Positions 7,031 through 13,117 of a DNA stretch of 13,535 bases are shown one piece after another; position 1 is the first letter of the stretch, and every line of letters starts with the position of its first letter. Source of the stretch: JARRNJ01 sp037385045. Its GTDB lineage: Bacteria; Pseudomonadota; Gammaproteobacteria; JASBUN01. Under the pieces are notes generated by a model. That model did no database searches. It saw nothing but the letters and a program-made list of their open reading frames with translations, and had not been told where the DNA came from. A program made the translations under genes and the position numbers. Where the stretch lies: the NCBI GenBank assembly GCA_037385045.1, contig JARRNJ010000067.1, positions 1 to 13,535 on the forward strand, in the 5' to 3' direction.

Positions 7031-7845
7031 AAACCTTCGGGGCAGTGGATACTGACCTTCACCGGCCTGCCGTCGAGCCGCATGGCGGTCAGTTGTTTGC
7101 CCCAAAGGCACCCGGTGTCGAGCGGGTATACGCCGGGGGCGCCGCGGTCGCCGAGCGCTGACCAATGGCCGAACACGATATGCGCCGACGCGCTGGCGCG
7201 TCCGGCGACTTCGAACCACGGCACGTACGGCGCGGGCTGCGTTCCGGGCGGACCCTTGGCCTTCAGATGCAGCCGTCCGCGGGTGTCGCAATAGCGCAGG
7301 CGCGTAAAACAGTTGGTGATGAACCGCAGGCGGTCCCAGCCGCTCAATGATTCCCGCCATCGGTCGGGTTGATTGCCGTACATGTTGGCCAGGAACGATT
7401 CGTATTCGTTGCCGCGCAGCACGGCTTCGACTTCGGCCGCCAGCCGCCGCGCGGTGTCCAGGTCCCACTGCGGCGGCAGGCCGGCGTGGATCATGGTGTA
7501 GCCCAACGCCGAGTCGTGATGCAGCAGCGGCTGACGGCGAATCCAGTCCAGCAGTTCATCCCGGTCGGGCGCTTCCAGCACATCGTCGATGTTGTCGCTG
7601 CGGTGCTTGCGCACGTATCCGGCGGCGATGCCGAGCAGGCTGAGATCGTGGTTGCCGAGTACCGTGACGACGCTGTCGCCGAGGTCTTTAATGTAGCGCA
7701 GCGTTTGCAGGGACTTGGGCCCGCGGTTTACCAGGTCGCCCACCAGCCAGAGGCGGTCACGGGTGGGGTCGAAGTGCACCTTGTCGAGCAATTGCCGGAG
7801 CTGATCGTAGCAACCCTGAATGTCGCCGATTGCGTATACGGCCAT
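7015..7845 (-). CDS. apaH: Symmetrical Ap4A hydrolase ApaH
   Basis: ApaH splits diadenosine tetraphosphate into two ADP and, in E. coli, also removes Np4 caps from RNA 5' ends. The 276-aa protein is a calcineurin-type metallophosphoesterase with the metal-binding blocks in order: GDIQGC (7-12), GDLVNRGP (36-43), GNHD (64-67), His120 in MIHAGLPPQ and FGHWSALG toward the C-terminus. Length is close to E. coli ApaH (280). ATG at 7845 is preceded by AGGA with six bases between. It follows apaG on the same strand, but with a 131-nt gap instead of the few bases usual for this pair. The gap folds into two strong hairpins, so apaH expression may be uncoupled from apaG. No internal anomalies are seen. 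Confidence 0.96.
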   Translation of the reverse strand: MAVYAIGDIQGCYDQLRQLLDKVHFDPTRDRLWLVGDLVNRGPKSLQTLRYIKDLGDSVVTVLGNHDLSLLGIAAGYVRKHRSDNIDDVLEAPDRDELLDWIRRQPLLHHDSALGYTMIHAGLPPQWDLDTARRLAAEVEAVLRGNEYESFLANMYGNQPDRWRESLSGWDRLRFITNCFTRLRYCDTRGRLHLKAKGPPGTQPAPYVPWFEVAGRASASAHIVFGHWSALGDRGAPGVYPLDTGCLWGKQLTAMRLDGRPVKVSIHCPEGLPGAG

Positions 7846-7877
7846 GGATCGTCCTGGTGTCGCTTAGTCGGCATTTT

Positions 7878-7978
7878 GCGCCGGCATCCGGGATGCTGGC
7901 GCCGGGCGGATTGGCGCGGGCGCTGTTTCCGGCGCCGGCCGCGTTGGCGTGGAGCCCGGCGTGCCGCGGGCCGGGTTC
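7878..7978 (-). promoter_or_regulatory. Two hairpins in the apaG-apaH intercistronic gap
   Basis: The first, next to the apaG stop, pairs GAGCCCGGC (7952-7960) with GCCGGGTTC (7970-7978): nine base pairs with one imperfect position. The second pairs GCGCCGGCATC (7878-7888) with GATGCTGGCGC (7892-7902): eleven positions with one imperfect pair and a 3-nt loop. In the transcribed (minus) strand the imperfect positions are A.C mismatches. Behind the second hairpin the message reads AAAA, not UUUU, so it is not a standard terminator. Possible roles are RNA processing, message stabilisation or reduced read-through into apaH; these are inferences. Confidence 0.5.
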
Positions 7979-8360
7979 AGTGCAGGACCCGCGGGACGGA
8001 CAAGGTGAAAGCGGGGATTTCCGCGTCAAAGTGCTCGCCGTCGTCGGCAATCATCTGATAGCTCCCGCGCATGCTCCCCACCGGCGTGTCGAGCACGGTG
8101 CCGCTGGTGTACTGGAACCCCTCCTGGGGTTTCAGGTACGGCTGCTCGCCGACCACGCCTTCGCCGCGCACCTCCTGGGTCTTGCCGTTGGCATCGGTGA
8201 TGATCCAATGGCGGGTGACAAGCTTGGCCGCATTCATGCCTTCGTTGCGAATCGTCACCGTATAGGCAAACACGTAGCGATCGTGTTCGGGATCCGATTG
8301 TTCTTCGATGTAGGCGCTGTCCACGTCGACGCGTATGTCATAGGATTTGGATTCGCTCAT
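7977..8360 (-). CDS. apaG: ApaG domain protein
   Basis: ApaG is a small, single-domain protein with an immunoglobulin-like (fibronectin type III) beta-sandwich fold, linked in Salmonella to Co2+/Mg2+ resistance; its biochemical role remains unclear. The 127-aa product matches the family over its full length (E. coli 125 aa). It has FAYTVTIRNEG, the central TRHWIITDANG, the glycine-rich GEGVVGEQPYLKPQEGFQYTSG block and PVGSMRGSYQM, which are the most conserved parts. ATG at 8360 has GGAG nine bases upstream. In most gammaproteobacteria apaG follows ksgA (and pdxA/surA/lptD) directly. Here nothing recognisable lies upstream on this strand for at least 420 nt, so apaG is the first gene of its transcription unit. 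No convincing promoter was found by eye for it. Confidence 0.96.
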   Translation of the reverse strand: MSESKSYDIRVDVDSAYIEEQSDPEHDRYVFAYTVTIRNEGMNAAKLVTRHWIITDANGKTQEVRGEGVVGEQPYLKPQEGFQYTSGTVLDTPVGSMRGSYQMIADDGEHFDAEIPAFTLSVPRVLH

Positions 8361-8492
8361 GGTGGATCGCTCCGAGTACTCTAGGGCCTGTTAACGCGAT
8401 CGGCCGTGCCGCAACTGGAGCCGCGCTTGGCCGTCCCGCGGAGCTGTCGCCCGCGCTTCTGGAACCGCCAAAACCCGCTCCTTGATTCTTGA

Positions 8493-8523
8493 TTGACGGC
8501 TTTTCGGCCGCACCAGCGATAAT
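8493..8523 (+). promoter_or_regulatory. Tentative promoter upstream of DUF945 gene
   Basis: TTGACG (8493-8498, 5/6 match) and GATAAT (8518-8523, 5/6 match) are separated by 19 nt, longer than the preferred 17. If used, the DUF945 message would carry a leader of about 255 nt. A nearer -10-like TAGAAT at 8739-8744 lacks a good -35 at proper spacing. Confidence 0.3.
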
Positions 8524-8749
8524 CTCTGGCCCGTGAACAAGCCTTACCGGATGTCTCGCCGCGCGCTGCCGACGTGATGCTGACACCGCACTGACTCGAC
8601 GGGTCCGACCGGGCGGTCCCTGCCCCCCTGCCGCAAGACGGCTGATTCTACCATCCCTTCTAGCGCCCCATATCGTGGCGGTGTATGATCCCACACAGAA
8701 GCTACGTTTTGTTTGGCCCAGGCGTCTGGACACATTCTTAGAATAGCAT

Positions 8750-8765
8750 CCGCCGGGAACGGCGG
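8750..8765 (+). promoter_or_regulatory. GNRA-capped hairpin before DUF945 ribosome site
   Basis: CCGCCG (8750-8755) and CGGCGG (8760-8765) form a perfect 6-bp stem closed by the loop GGAA, which fits the stable GNRA tetraloop type. It ends ten bases before the GGGGAG ribosome-binding site at 8776-8781. It would be part of the 5' leader and could influence ribosome access or RNA stability, but that is inference. Confidence 0.4.
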
Positions 8766-8786
8766 CACGCCTGATGGGGAGCGGTG

Positions 8787-10223
8787 GTGAAGAGAGTCAT
8801 TTGGATCGTCGTGGCGGTACTCCTGGCGGCTGCCCTGCTGGCTCCGGTCGGTTTCGGCATCGTCGCCGAAAGCCGCCTGCGCGCGATCCTGGACGAGCTG
8901 TCGCGTTCGGGCACCATCGATTACGCGGTCGTCAAAGTCGATCGCGGCTGGTTCAACAGCAGCTCGGTGGTGGAACTGGAGCTGACGGGTGACATCGGCC
9001 GTGCCTACCGCGAATACCAGATCAAGGCAAAGCGCAGGCAGATCAAGCCGCTGAGCATTACGCTGCGCAATGAAATTCACCACGGTCCGTTTGTGTTCGC
9101 GGATGCGGCCCGCGGCGCGCAGGGGTGGCTTCCGTCCCTGGCAACTGTGGACACGCAAGTCATCGGTTACGGCGCCGGCAGCCGTCCCGACCAACCGGCG
9201 CCGGTGCAGATACGCACGCGCCTGGGCCTCTTCGGCGGCGGCGTTACGGATATCTCCGCCCCGGCGTGGCAGGGGACGCCGGACGCGGGCCGGACTCAAG
9301 TGGTCTGGAAGGGCGCCCATGCCCGGGTACGCTACACGCGCGGCTTCCGGCACGTCTACGTCACCGCCGGCGCGCCCTACTTCGAGGGCGGCGATCCGGG
9401 TGCGCGCGTCGTCCTGTCGGGCCTGCAGTTCAAGGCCCACAGCCGTAAGGGACTGGAAGCGCTGTCGCTGGGCGAGTTTTCGTTCAAGCTCGCGCGACTG
9501 GAGATGGACCCCCGGGCCGGAAAGGCCATGCAGCAGGTGACTGTGGGCGATTTGTCCATCGATGGCTCCAGCTCCGCCGGCGATGGAACCGTCAACTCCA
9601 AGGTGCAGGTGCAGCTCGGCCTGTTGCAGGTGGGTGACCTGCGCCTCGGGCCGGGAAAGTACACCATGGCCCTGCGCAACGTGGATGCCAAGGCTCTGGC
9701 GAAGATCGACAGCGCCATGGCCGACCTCAAGCGCCAGCAGCTGCCGGTCCAGCAAAGGAACATGATGCTCGGTGCCACGGTGCTGAGCGTGCTGCCGCAA
9801 CTTCTGGCGCGCGGTCCGGTGCTGGACATCCCCGAAGTGAGCATGCAAACGCAATACGGTTCGGTATCGGGCCGCGGCAAGCTCACGGTCGATACATCCG
9901 ACCAGGCGGTGCTGTCCAACCCGTTGCTGCTGCGCAATGCACTGGTGGCCGATGTGGAAATCAAGGTGCCGCAGATGCTGCTTCAAGCAATGGCCGTGCG
10001 CGAACTGAAGCAGGATCTGCAGGAACTGCAGCTGAAGTACAGCGACGAACAGATCTCGGAGCTGGCGCGCCAGCGCGTGAAGCGGAATCTCGAGCGCTCT
10101 CCGCTGGGCAAGTTCCTGGTCCTTCGTGACGGAGTTTATACGCTCAGCGCCAGCTTTTCCGGCGGCCGGCTGACGGTCAACGGCCAGCCGTTCCAGGTAC
10201 CCATTGGCGGTACCGCGCACTGA
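8787..10223 (+). CDS. YdgA-family (DUF945) protein
   Basis: The 478-aa product fits DUF945, the family of E. coli YdgA, whose role is not well defined. It starts with two basic residues and one strong hydrophobic segment (about 4-24), which makes it an inner-membrane-anchored or exported protein with the rest in the periplasm. Family marks are the early DRGWFNSSSVVEL (the usual SGWF pattern, about 52-64), IHHGPFVF (about 98-105), alternating short beta-rich stretches, and a late segment LPQLLARGPVLDIPEVSMQTQYGSVSGRGKL that resembles the family's C-terminal domain. Two tandem GTG codons (8784, 8787) can start it. The ribosome-binding GGGGAG lies two bases before the first and five before the second, so I chose 8787. 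It stands alone, divergent from apaG and convergent with glk. Confidence 0.85.
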   Translation: MKRVIWIVVAVLLAAALLAPVGFGIVAESRLRAILDELSRSGTIDYAVVKVDRGWFNSSSVVELELTGDIGRAYREYQIKAKRRQIKPLSITLRNEIHHGPFVFADAARGAQGWLPSLATVDTQVIGYGAGSRPDQPAPVQIRTRLGLFGGGVTDISAPAWQGTPDAGRTQVVWKGAHARVRYTRGFRHVYVTAGAPYFEGGDPGARVVLSGLQFKAHSRKGLEALSLGEFSFKLARLEMDPRAGKAMQQVTVGDLSIDGSSSAGDGTVNSKVQVQLGLLQVGDLRLGPGKYTMALRNVDAKALAKIDSAMADLKRQQLPVQQRNMMLGATVLSVLPQLLARGPVLDIPEVSMQTQYGSVSGRGKLTVDTSDQAVLSNPLLLRNALVADVEIKVPQMLLQAMAVRELKQDLQELQLKYSDEQISELARQRVKRNLERSPLGKFLVLRDGVYTLSASFSGGRLTVNGQPFQVPIGGTAH

Positions 10224-10364
10224 CCTGCCGCATCCGGCGCGCGCGCCGCTCCATATTTTCCGTTGCCACCGCCATCTAGTTGCTGGTTGCCAATTGCGAG
10301 CAGCGGGAGTGGCAATTGCAGCTTCGCTACTGCAGGCTGTTTGCGGTTTGCAGGGCGGAATCCG

Positions 10365-10393
10365 GCCGGGTGTCCCGGCGTGCGTTTGACGCA
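10365..10393. terminator. Tandem hairpins between convergent DUF945 gene and glk
   Basis: Two small perfect hairpins sit side by side just past the glk stop: GCCGGG (10365-10370) with CCCGGC (10374-10379), and TGCGT (10381-10385) with ACGCA (10389-10393), each with a 3-nt loop. They are the likeliest transcription end for glk and possibly for the DUF945 gene. No T-run follows. The rest of the 177-nt gap (10224-10400) has no gene; it includes two CAATTGC copies about 27 nt apart. Confidence 0.35.
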
Positions 10394-10400
10394 GTTCGGG

Positions 10401-11405
10401 CTACCCCAGCCGGGCTGCCAGCCGTACGGCGCCGTGCAGTCCGATGCGGGTATCGGTGATGACGTGCACGGGCAGTTGATGCATGAGCTCCGTCATTTTG
10501 CCTTTGTCGCGGAAATGCGCCAGGAACGGTCCGCGGCGCATCCGCTCCAAAATTTTCGGGGCAATGCCGCCGGCGACGTATACACCCCCGCGGGCCATGC
10601 AGGTGAGGCCCAGGTTCCCGGCCTGGGCGCCGTAGATGGCGACGAACAGATCCAAGGCCTGGTCGGCGACAGGATCCAGGCGCTGGAGGCCGTGCTGGCT
10701 GACGGCCGCTGCGGCGTCTCCGGCGGCCATGGCCGCGGCCAGGTCGGTCGTGGGCTCACGGCCGTAATGGGCGCATAGAAAGCGGAAGATCCGCACCAGC
10801 CCCGAGCCCGACAGCAGCGCTTCATAGGAGACCCGGCCGCGCTCGCCGCGCACGGACCGCAGCAGCTCGACCTGCAGCTCATCGGTGGGGGCAAAATCAG
10901 CGTGCCCCCCTTCGGTGGCCAGGACCCGCTCCCTGTCATCGGCGCCAAGCACGATGGCCTGACCCAGTCCCGTTCCGGCGCCGATGACGGCGCGCGGATA
11001 TTCCGGCTGCGGTTCGCCTTCCTGGAGTGTCACCCGGTCATCGGCCGACAAGGCGCCGATCCCGTAACCGATGGCTTCGAAATCGTTGATAAGCTTCACC
11101 GTCGCAATGCCCGCCGCCTCGGCCAGCCGTGCGCTGTCCAGGTCCCATGGCAGATTGGTTACCTTGGCGCGCTGGCCCCCGCCGGAGGTGGCTGTGACCG
11201 GACCGGCAACGGCGATACAGGCCGCGTGGGGAGGATCGCCGGCAACCGGCCGGCGGGCCATGAAGTCCTGCAGGATCGGCGCCAGATCGTCGAAAGCACC
11301 GCTGTCATAGAAATGCTCATCGCAGGGATCGCATCGTCCGCCGCGGCAATCGGCCAGCAGCAGGCGGGTGTGAGTGCCGCCGAGGTCACAGCCCAGCACT
11401 TTCAT
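10401..11405 (-). CDS. glk: Glucokinase Glk
   Basis: Glk phosphorylates glucose to glucose-6-phosphate with ATP. The 334-aa protein belongs to the E. coli-type glucokinase family (321 aa in E. coli), not the ROK repressor type. It has the phosphate-binding DLGGTHTR (7-14), NLPWDLD (84-90), the catalytic-base Asp108 in LINDFEAIGYGI, IGAGTGLGQA (141-150), the glucose-binding EGGHADFAP (165-173), and the C-terminal VYVAGGIAPKIL. The frame stays open further upstream, but ATG at 11405 is right: it begins at the family's N-terminus, has GGAGAG about eight bases before it, and overlaps the pgl stop as ATGA. Translation is therefore probably coupled to pgl. The pair supplies 6-phosphogluconate precursors, but zwf, edd and eda are not in the window. 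Confidence 0.95.
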   Translation of the reverse strand: MKVLGCDLGGTHTRLLLADCRGGRCDPCDEHFYDSGAFDDLAPILQDFMARRPVAGDPPHAACIAVAGPVTATSGGGQRAKVTNLPWDLDSARLAEAAGIATVKLINDFEAIGYGIGALSADDRVTLQEGEPQPEYPRAVIGAGTGLGQAIVLGADDRERVLATEGGHADFAPTDELQVELLRSVRGERGRVSYEALLSGSGLVRIFRFLCAHYGREPTTDLAAAMAAGDAAAAVSQHGLQRLDPVADQALDLFVAIYGAQAGNLGLTCMARGGVYVAGGIAPKILERMRRGPFLAHFRDKGKMTELMHQLPVHVITDTRIGLHGAVRLAARLG

Positions 11406-12169
11406 GCTTGCTCTCTCCGGTGCAGCCGGGCGGCAGCGCGACGATCGAGGTGCCATTCGACTTCGCCTCGCCCGTTGATCATTTGCACGGGCAGTGCGCG
11501 GCTGGCAGAGCGCGGGCGCTCGTCGGAGCCGAACAGCGTTGCCGTGATCGGCGCCTTTTCCTCGCCCGCCGCCAGAAACAACACGTGGCGCGCCTGCTCG
11601 ATGACGGGGATGGTGACGCTGATGCGCCAAGCCGACAGTTTGGGGACATAAACGGCCGCCGCCGCCGTATCCCGCACTTGGAGGATGGGTGTTTCCGGAA
11701 ACAGGGAAGCGGTGTGCCCGTCCGGGCCCAGTCCCAGGAGGATTGCGTCCAGCACCGGCATGTCTCCGCCGCCCGCCGGCAGAAGGTCGCGCATCAGTTC
11801 CGCGTAGTCATGCGCATCGCCCGGTGCGTCCGCGCCCGAGACGGGGATCGGATGCACTTGGGCATCGGCGAGCGGCACCTTCGACAGCAGTGTCTCCCGC
11901 GCCATCCGGTAGTTGCTCCGGGGATCGTCGGCGGGGACGTAGCGCTCATCGCCGAACCAGATATGGATGCGCTCCCACGGCATCTGTGAGGCATAGGGTT
12001 CGCTTGCCAGCAACTCGTACAGGCTTTTCGGTGTGGACCCGCCGGCCAGCGCCCAGTGCCAGCTGCCGCGTTTTTTGGCGGCATCGCGGGCCAATTGGAG
12101 CAGCCGCGTGGCAACCGCGTGGTTGAGTATGCCGTGGTCGGCGTGAATATGCAGGTGGGGGCTGTCCAT
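11402..12169 (-). CDS. pgl: 6-phosphogluconolactonase (DevB type)
   Basis: The enzyme hydrolyses 6-phosphogluconolactone to 6-phosphogluconate, the second oxidative step of the pentose phosphate pathway and entry to Entner-Doudoroff. The 255-aa protein is of the NagB-like DevB/SOL type, with ALAGGSTPKSLYELL (40-54), the strongly conserved WFGDERYVPADDPRSNYRMA (71-90) and LLGLGPDGHTASLFP (144-158). The C-terminal part has the LFLAAGEEKA segment that follows the core in this family. Start at ATG 12169 gives a normal N-terminus; only GAG nine bases upstream could serve as a ribosome site. It is first in a two-gene unit with glk (4-nt overlap) and shares a 147-nt divergent promoter region with the DUF336 gene. 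That region carries a palindrome near a -10-like TATACT. Confidence 0.93.
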   Translation of the reverse strand: MDSPHLHIHADHGILNHAVATRLLQLARDAAKKRGSWHWALAGGSTPKSLYELLASEPYASQMPWERIHIWFGDERYVPADDPRSNYRMARETLLSKVPLADAQVHPIPVSGADAPGDAHDYAELMRDLLPAGGGDMPVLDAILLGLGPDGHTASLFPETPILQVRDTAAAAVYVPKLSAWRISVTIPVIEQARHVLFLAAGEEKAPITATLFGSDERPRSASRALPVQMINGRGEVEWHLDRRAAARLHRREQA

Positions 12170-12198
12170 TTGTGCAGCTCGCGGGCCAGGGTGTGTGC

Positions 12199-12225
12199 AG
12201 TATACGGGCAGGCGCTCTCGCCTGC
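12199..12225 (-). promoter_or_regulatory. pgl promoter candidate with overlapping palindrome
   Basis: On the minus strand TATACT (12204-12199, 5/6) lies about 30 nt upstream of the pgl start. Immediately before it is a perfect 7-bp inverted repeat, GCAGGCG (12208-12214) and CGCCTGC (12219-12225), centred in the usual spacer, while the -35 position (GCGCAG) is poor. A weak -35 with a palindrome in the spacer suggests an operator or activator site. A 7-bp direct repeat TGTGCAG (12171-12177 and 12194-12200) flanks the -10. The palindrome is unlike the HexR consensus that I recall. Confidence 0.4.
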
Positions 12226-12230
12226 GCCAC

Positions 12231-12259
12231 TCGAAATCCGTGTGCTATAAGAATATACA
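12231..12259 (+). promoter_or_regulatory. Candidate promoter for the DUF336 gene
   Basis: TCGAAA (12231-12236, 4/6) and TATACA (12254-12259, 4/6) are 17 nt apart, in a locally AT-rich patch within otherwise GC-rich DNA. A near-dyad, GTG-C-TATA-AGAA-TATA-CAC (12242-12260), overlaps the -10. Alternative -10 hexamers (TATAAG at 12246) overlap it. Predicted initiation near 12266 would place the inverted repeat at 12267-12288 at the very 5' end of the RNA. Confidence 0.4.
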
Positions 12260-12266
12260 CAGACTA

Positions 12267-12288
12267 TTCATTCGCGAGCACGAATGAA
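12267..12288 (+). promoter_or_regulatory. Perfect 8-bp inverted repeat in DUF336 gene leader
   Basis: TTCATTCG (12267-12274) is the exact reverse complement of CGAATGAA (12281-12288), with a 6-nt spacer CGAGCA. It lies between the candidate -10 and the ribosome-binding GGGGAG. Size and symmetry fit a dimeric repressor operator (TetR- or GntR-like spacing) or a 5'-end RNA hairpin. No regulator gene is adjacent, so the partner is unknown. Confidence 0.5.
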
Positions 12289-12316
12289 ACCGACAAGAAC
12301 AAGGGGAGTAAACCAG

Positions 12317-12829
12317 ATGCTTGGGAAATCAAGGTTCGTGGCCGCTGTTTTGGCAACGGCGTTGTTCAGTGGCTCAGTTGCGGTGCAGGCCGAGCAGCCG
12401 GTCCTGGTCAATGTCAAACGCATGTCCCTGGATATCGCCCTGAAGATCGCGCAGACAGCGATCAAGGAATGTCGCAAGCGGGGCGTGCAGATCTCGGTGA
12501 CGGTGCTGGATCGCGGCGCCCATCCCCAGGTGGTGCTGCGCGACGTACTGGCGATGGACATTTCGGTGCCCATCAGCCGCCAGAAGGCGCACACCGCACT
12601 GGCGTTCAACAGCCCCACCTCGCAGCTGGAAGATCGTTTCAAGGGACCGTTTTCGGTGGGGAAATTCCCCGGGCTGCTGATGTCCGCGGGCGGCGTGCCG
12701 GTACACGCCGGTGGCGCCATCATCGGCGGTGTCGGTGTGAGCGGCGCGCCTTCGGGCAAGATCGACGAGGCGTGCGCCAAGGCCGGTGTCGATGCGGTGC
12801 AGGCGGACCTGGACATGGCGGGAATGTAA
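12317..12829 (+). CDS. Exported GlcG/HbpS-type heme-binding family protein (DUF336)
   Basis: The 170-aa protein belongs to the GlcG/HbpS/DUF336 family; studied members bind heme or sense oxidative stress, but many have no known role. It begins with a clear Sec signal peptide (KSRFVAAVLATALFSGSVAV, cleavage expected after AVQA at 25), so it is likely periplasmic. The mature part has the family's VTVLDRGAHPQVVLRDVLA (61-79), SRQKAHTAL (87-95) and the glycine-rich GGVPVHAGGAIIGGVGVSG (125-143) leading to the Asp/Glu-Ala helix KIDEACAKAG. A frame extension to ATG 12284 exists, but ATG 12317 is preferred because GGGGAG lies about eight bases upstream and the signal peptide then starts properly. 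It is divergent from pgl and shares the intergenic control region. Heme binding is inferred from the family only. Confidence 0.85.
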   Translation: MLGKSRFVAAVLATALFSGSVAVQAEQPVLVNVKRMSLDIALKIAQTAIKECRKRGVQISVTVLDRGAHPQVVLRDVLAMDISVPISRQKAHTALAFNSPTSQLEDRFKGPFSVGKFPGLLMSAGGVPVHAGGAIIGGVGVSGAPSGKIDEACAKAGVDAVQADLDMAGM

Positions 12830-12893
12830 GCGGTCGGTGCGGTTTCGTTGGCTTCTGTTGTCGCCCGATTGACGATCTGCCATCGGAGGACTT

Positions 12894-13103
12894 ATGTATC
12901 TCAGGCATAAAGGCAGCGGTGACGTCGTCGAGGTTCTGGCCCTGGCGGCGCTGTTCGATCCCAACCTGGAGTCGGTTTCCGGTCGCTATCACGCCGGTGA
13001 GGAGATGCAGGATCCGCAGCAGTTCCGCAAGGCCGAGCTGACCTTTCCCTCCGGCGAAGGGCTGCCGCGCTGCTGGGTCGACCCCCACTATCGGGGCGGC
13101 TGA
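12894..13103 (+). CDS. Conserved small protein of unknown function (69 aa)
   Basis: I do not assign a function. The ATG is preceded three bases upstream by a near-perfect GGAGGA ribosome-binding site, the best in the window, and codon use is normal for the region, so it is very likely a real gene. The soluble 69-aa product has no signal or membrane segment. Its later half (SGRYHAGEEMQDPQQFRKAE at 29-48, then FPSGEGLPRCWVDPHYR at 51-67) is rich in acidic, aromatic and His residues, with a single Cys at 60. From memory, similar proteins occur in Pseudomonas and other gammaproteobacteria, sometimes labelled acetyltransferase, a label that seems unlikely for this length. It follows the DUF336 gene by 64 nt with no visible terminator and may be cotranscribed; it converges with the ComFB gene 14 nt away. 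Confidence 0.8.
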   Translation: MYLRHKGSGDVVEVLALAALFDPNLESVSGRYHAGEEMQDPQQFRKAELTFPSGEGLPRCWVDPHYRGG

Positions 13104-13117
13104 GGACCGGAACCGGG

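Larger units (their letters stand above)
8361..8786. other. Long divergent intergenic region, no convincing gene
   Basis: About 425 nt separate the divergent apaG and DUF945 starts. I find no supported gene on either strand. The longest leftward frame gives a low-complexity Arg/Ala-rich translation without any recognisable family. Features present are a 7-bp tandem repeat CTTGATT (8481-8494), a possible promoter (8493-8523), a 14-codon frame starting GTG at 8533, a second TATGAT (8684-8689), the small palindrome ATTCT-T-AGAAT (8734-8744) which contains a TAGAAT -10-like element, and a perfect hairpin at 8750-8765. The DUF945 gene therefore could have a long 5' leader. Confidence 0.5.

Noticed and set aside
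8533..8577. Short GTG-started frame of 14 residues (NKPYRMSRRALPT)
   Set aside because: It has no clear ribosome-binding site and is too short to judge. It might be a gene-start remnant or leader peptide, but nothing supports translation.
8544..10220. 558-codon open frame on the minus strand
   Set aside because: It is antisense to the DUF945 gene; the translation is His/Arg/Gln-rich and shows no domain, while the plus-strand product has a good ribosome site and family motifs.
12284..12316. Upstream ATG for the DUF336 protein
   Set aside because: It lies inside the inverted repeat, lacks a ribosome-binding site and would put a charged tail ahead of the signal peptide; the ATG at 12317 has GGGGAG at good spacing.
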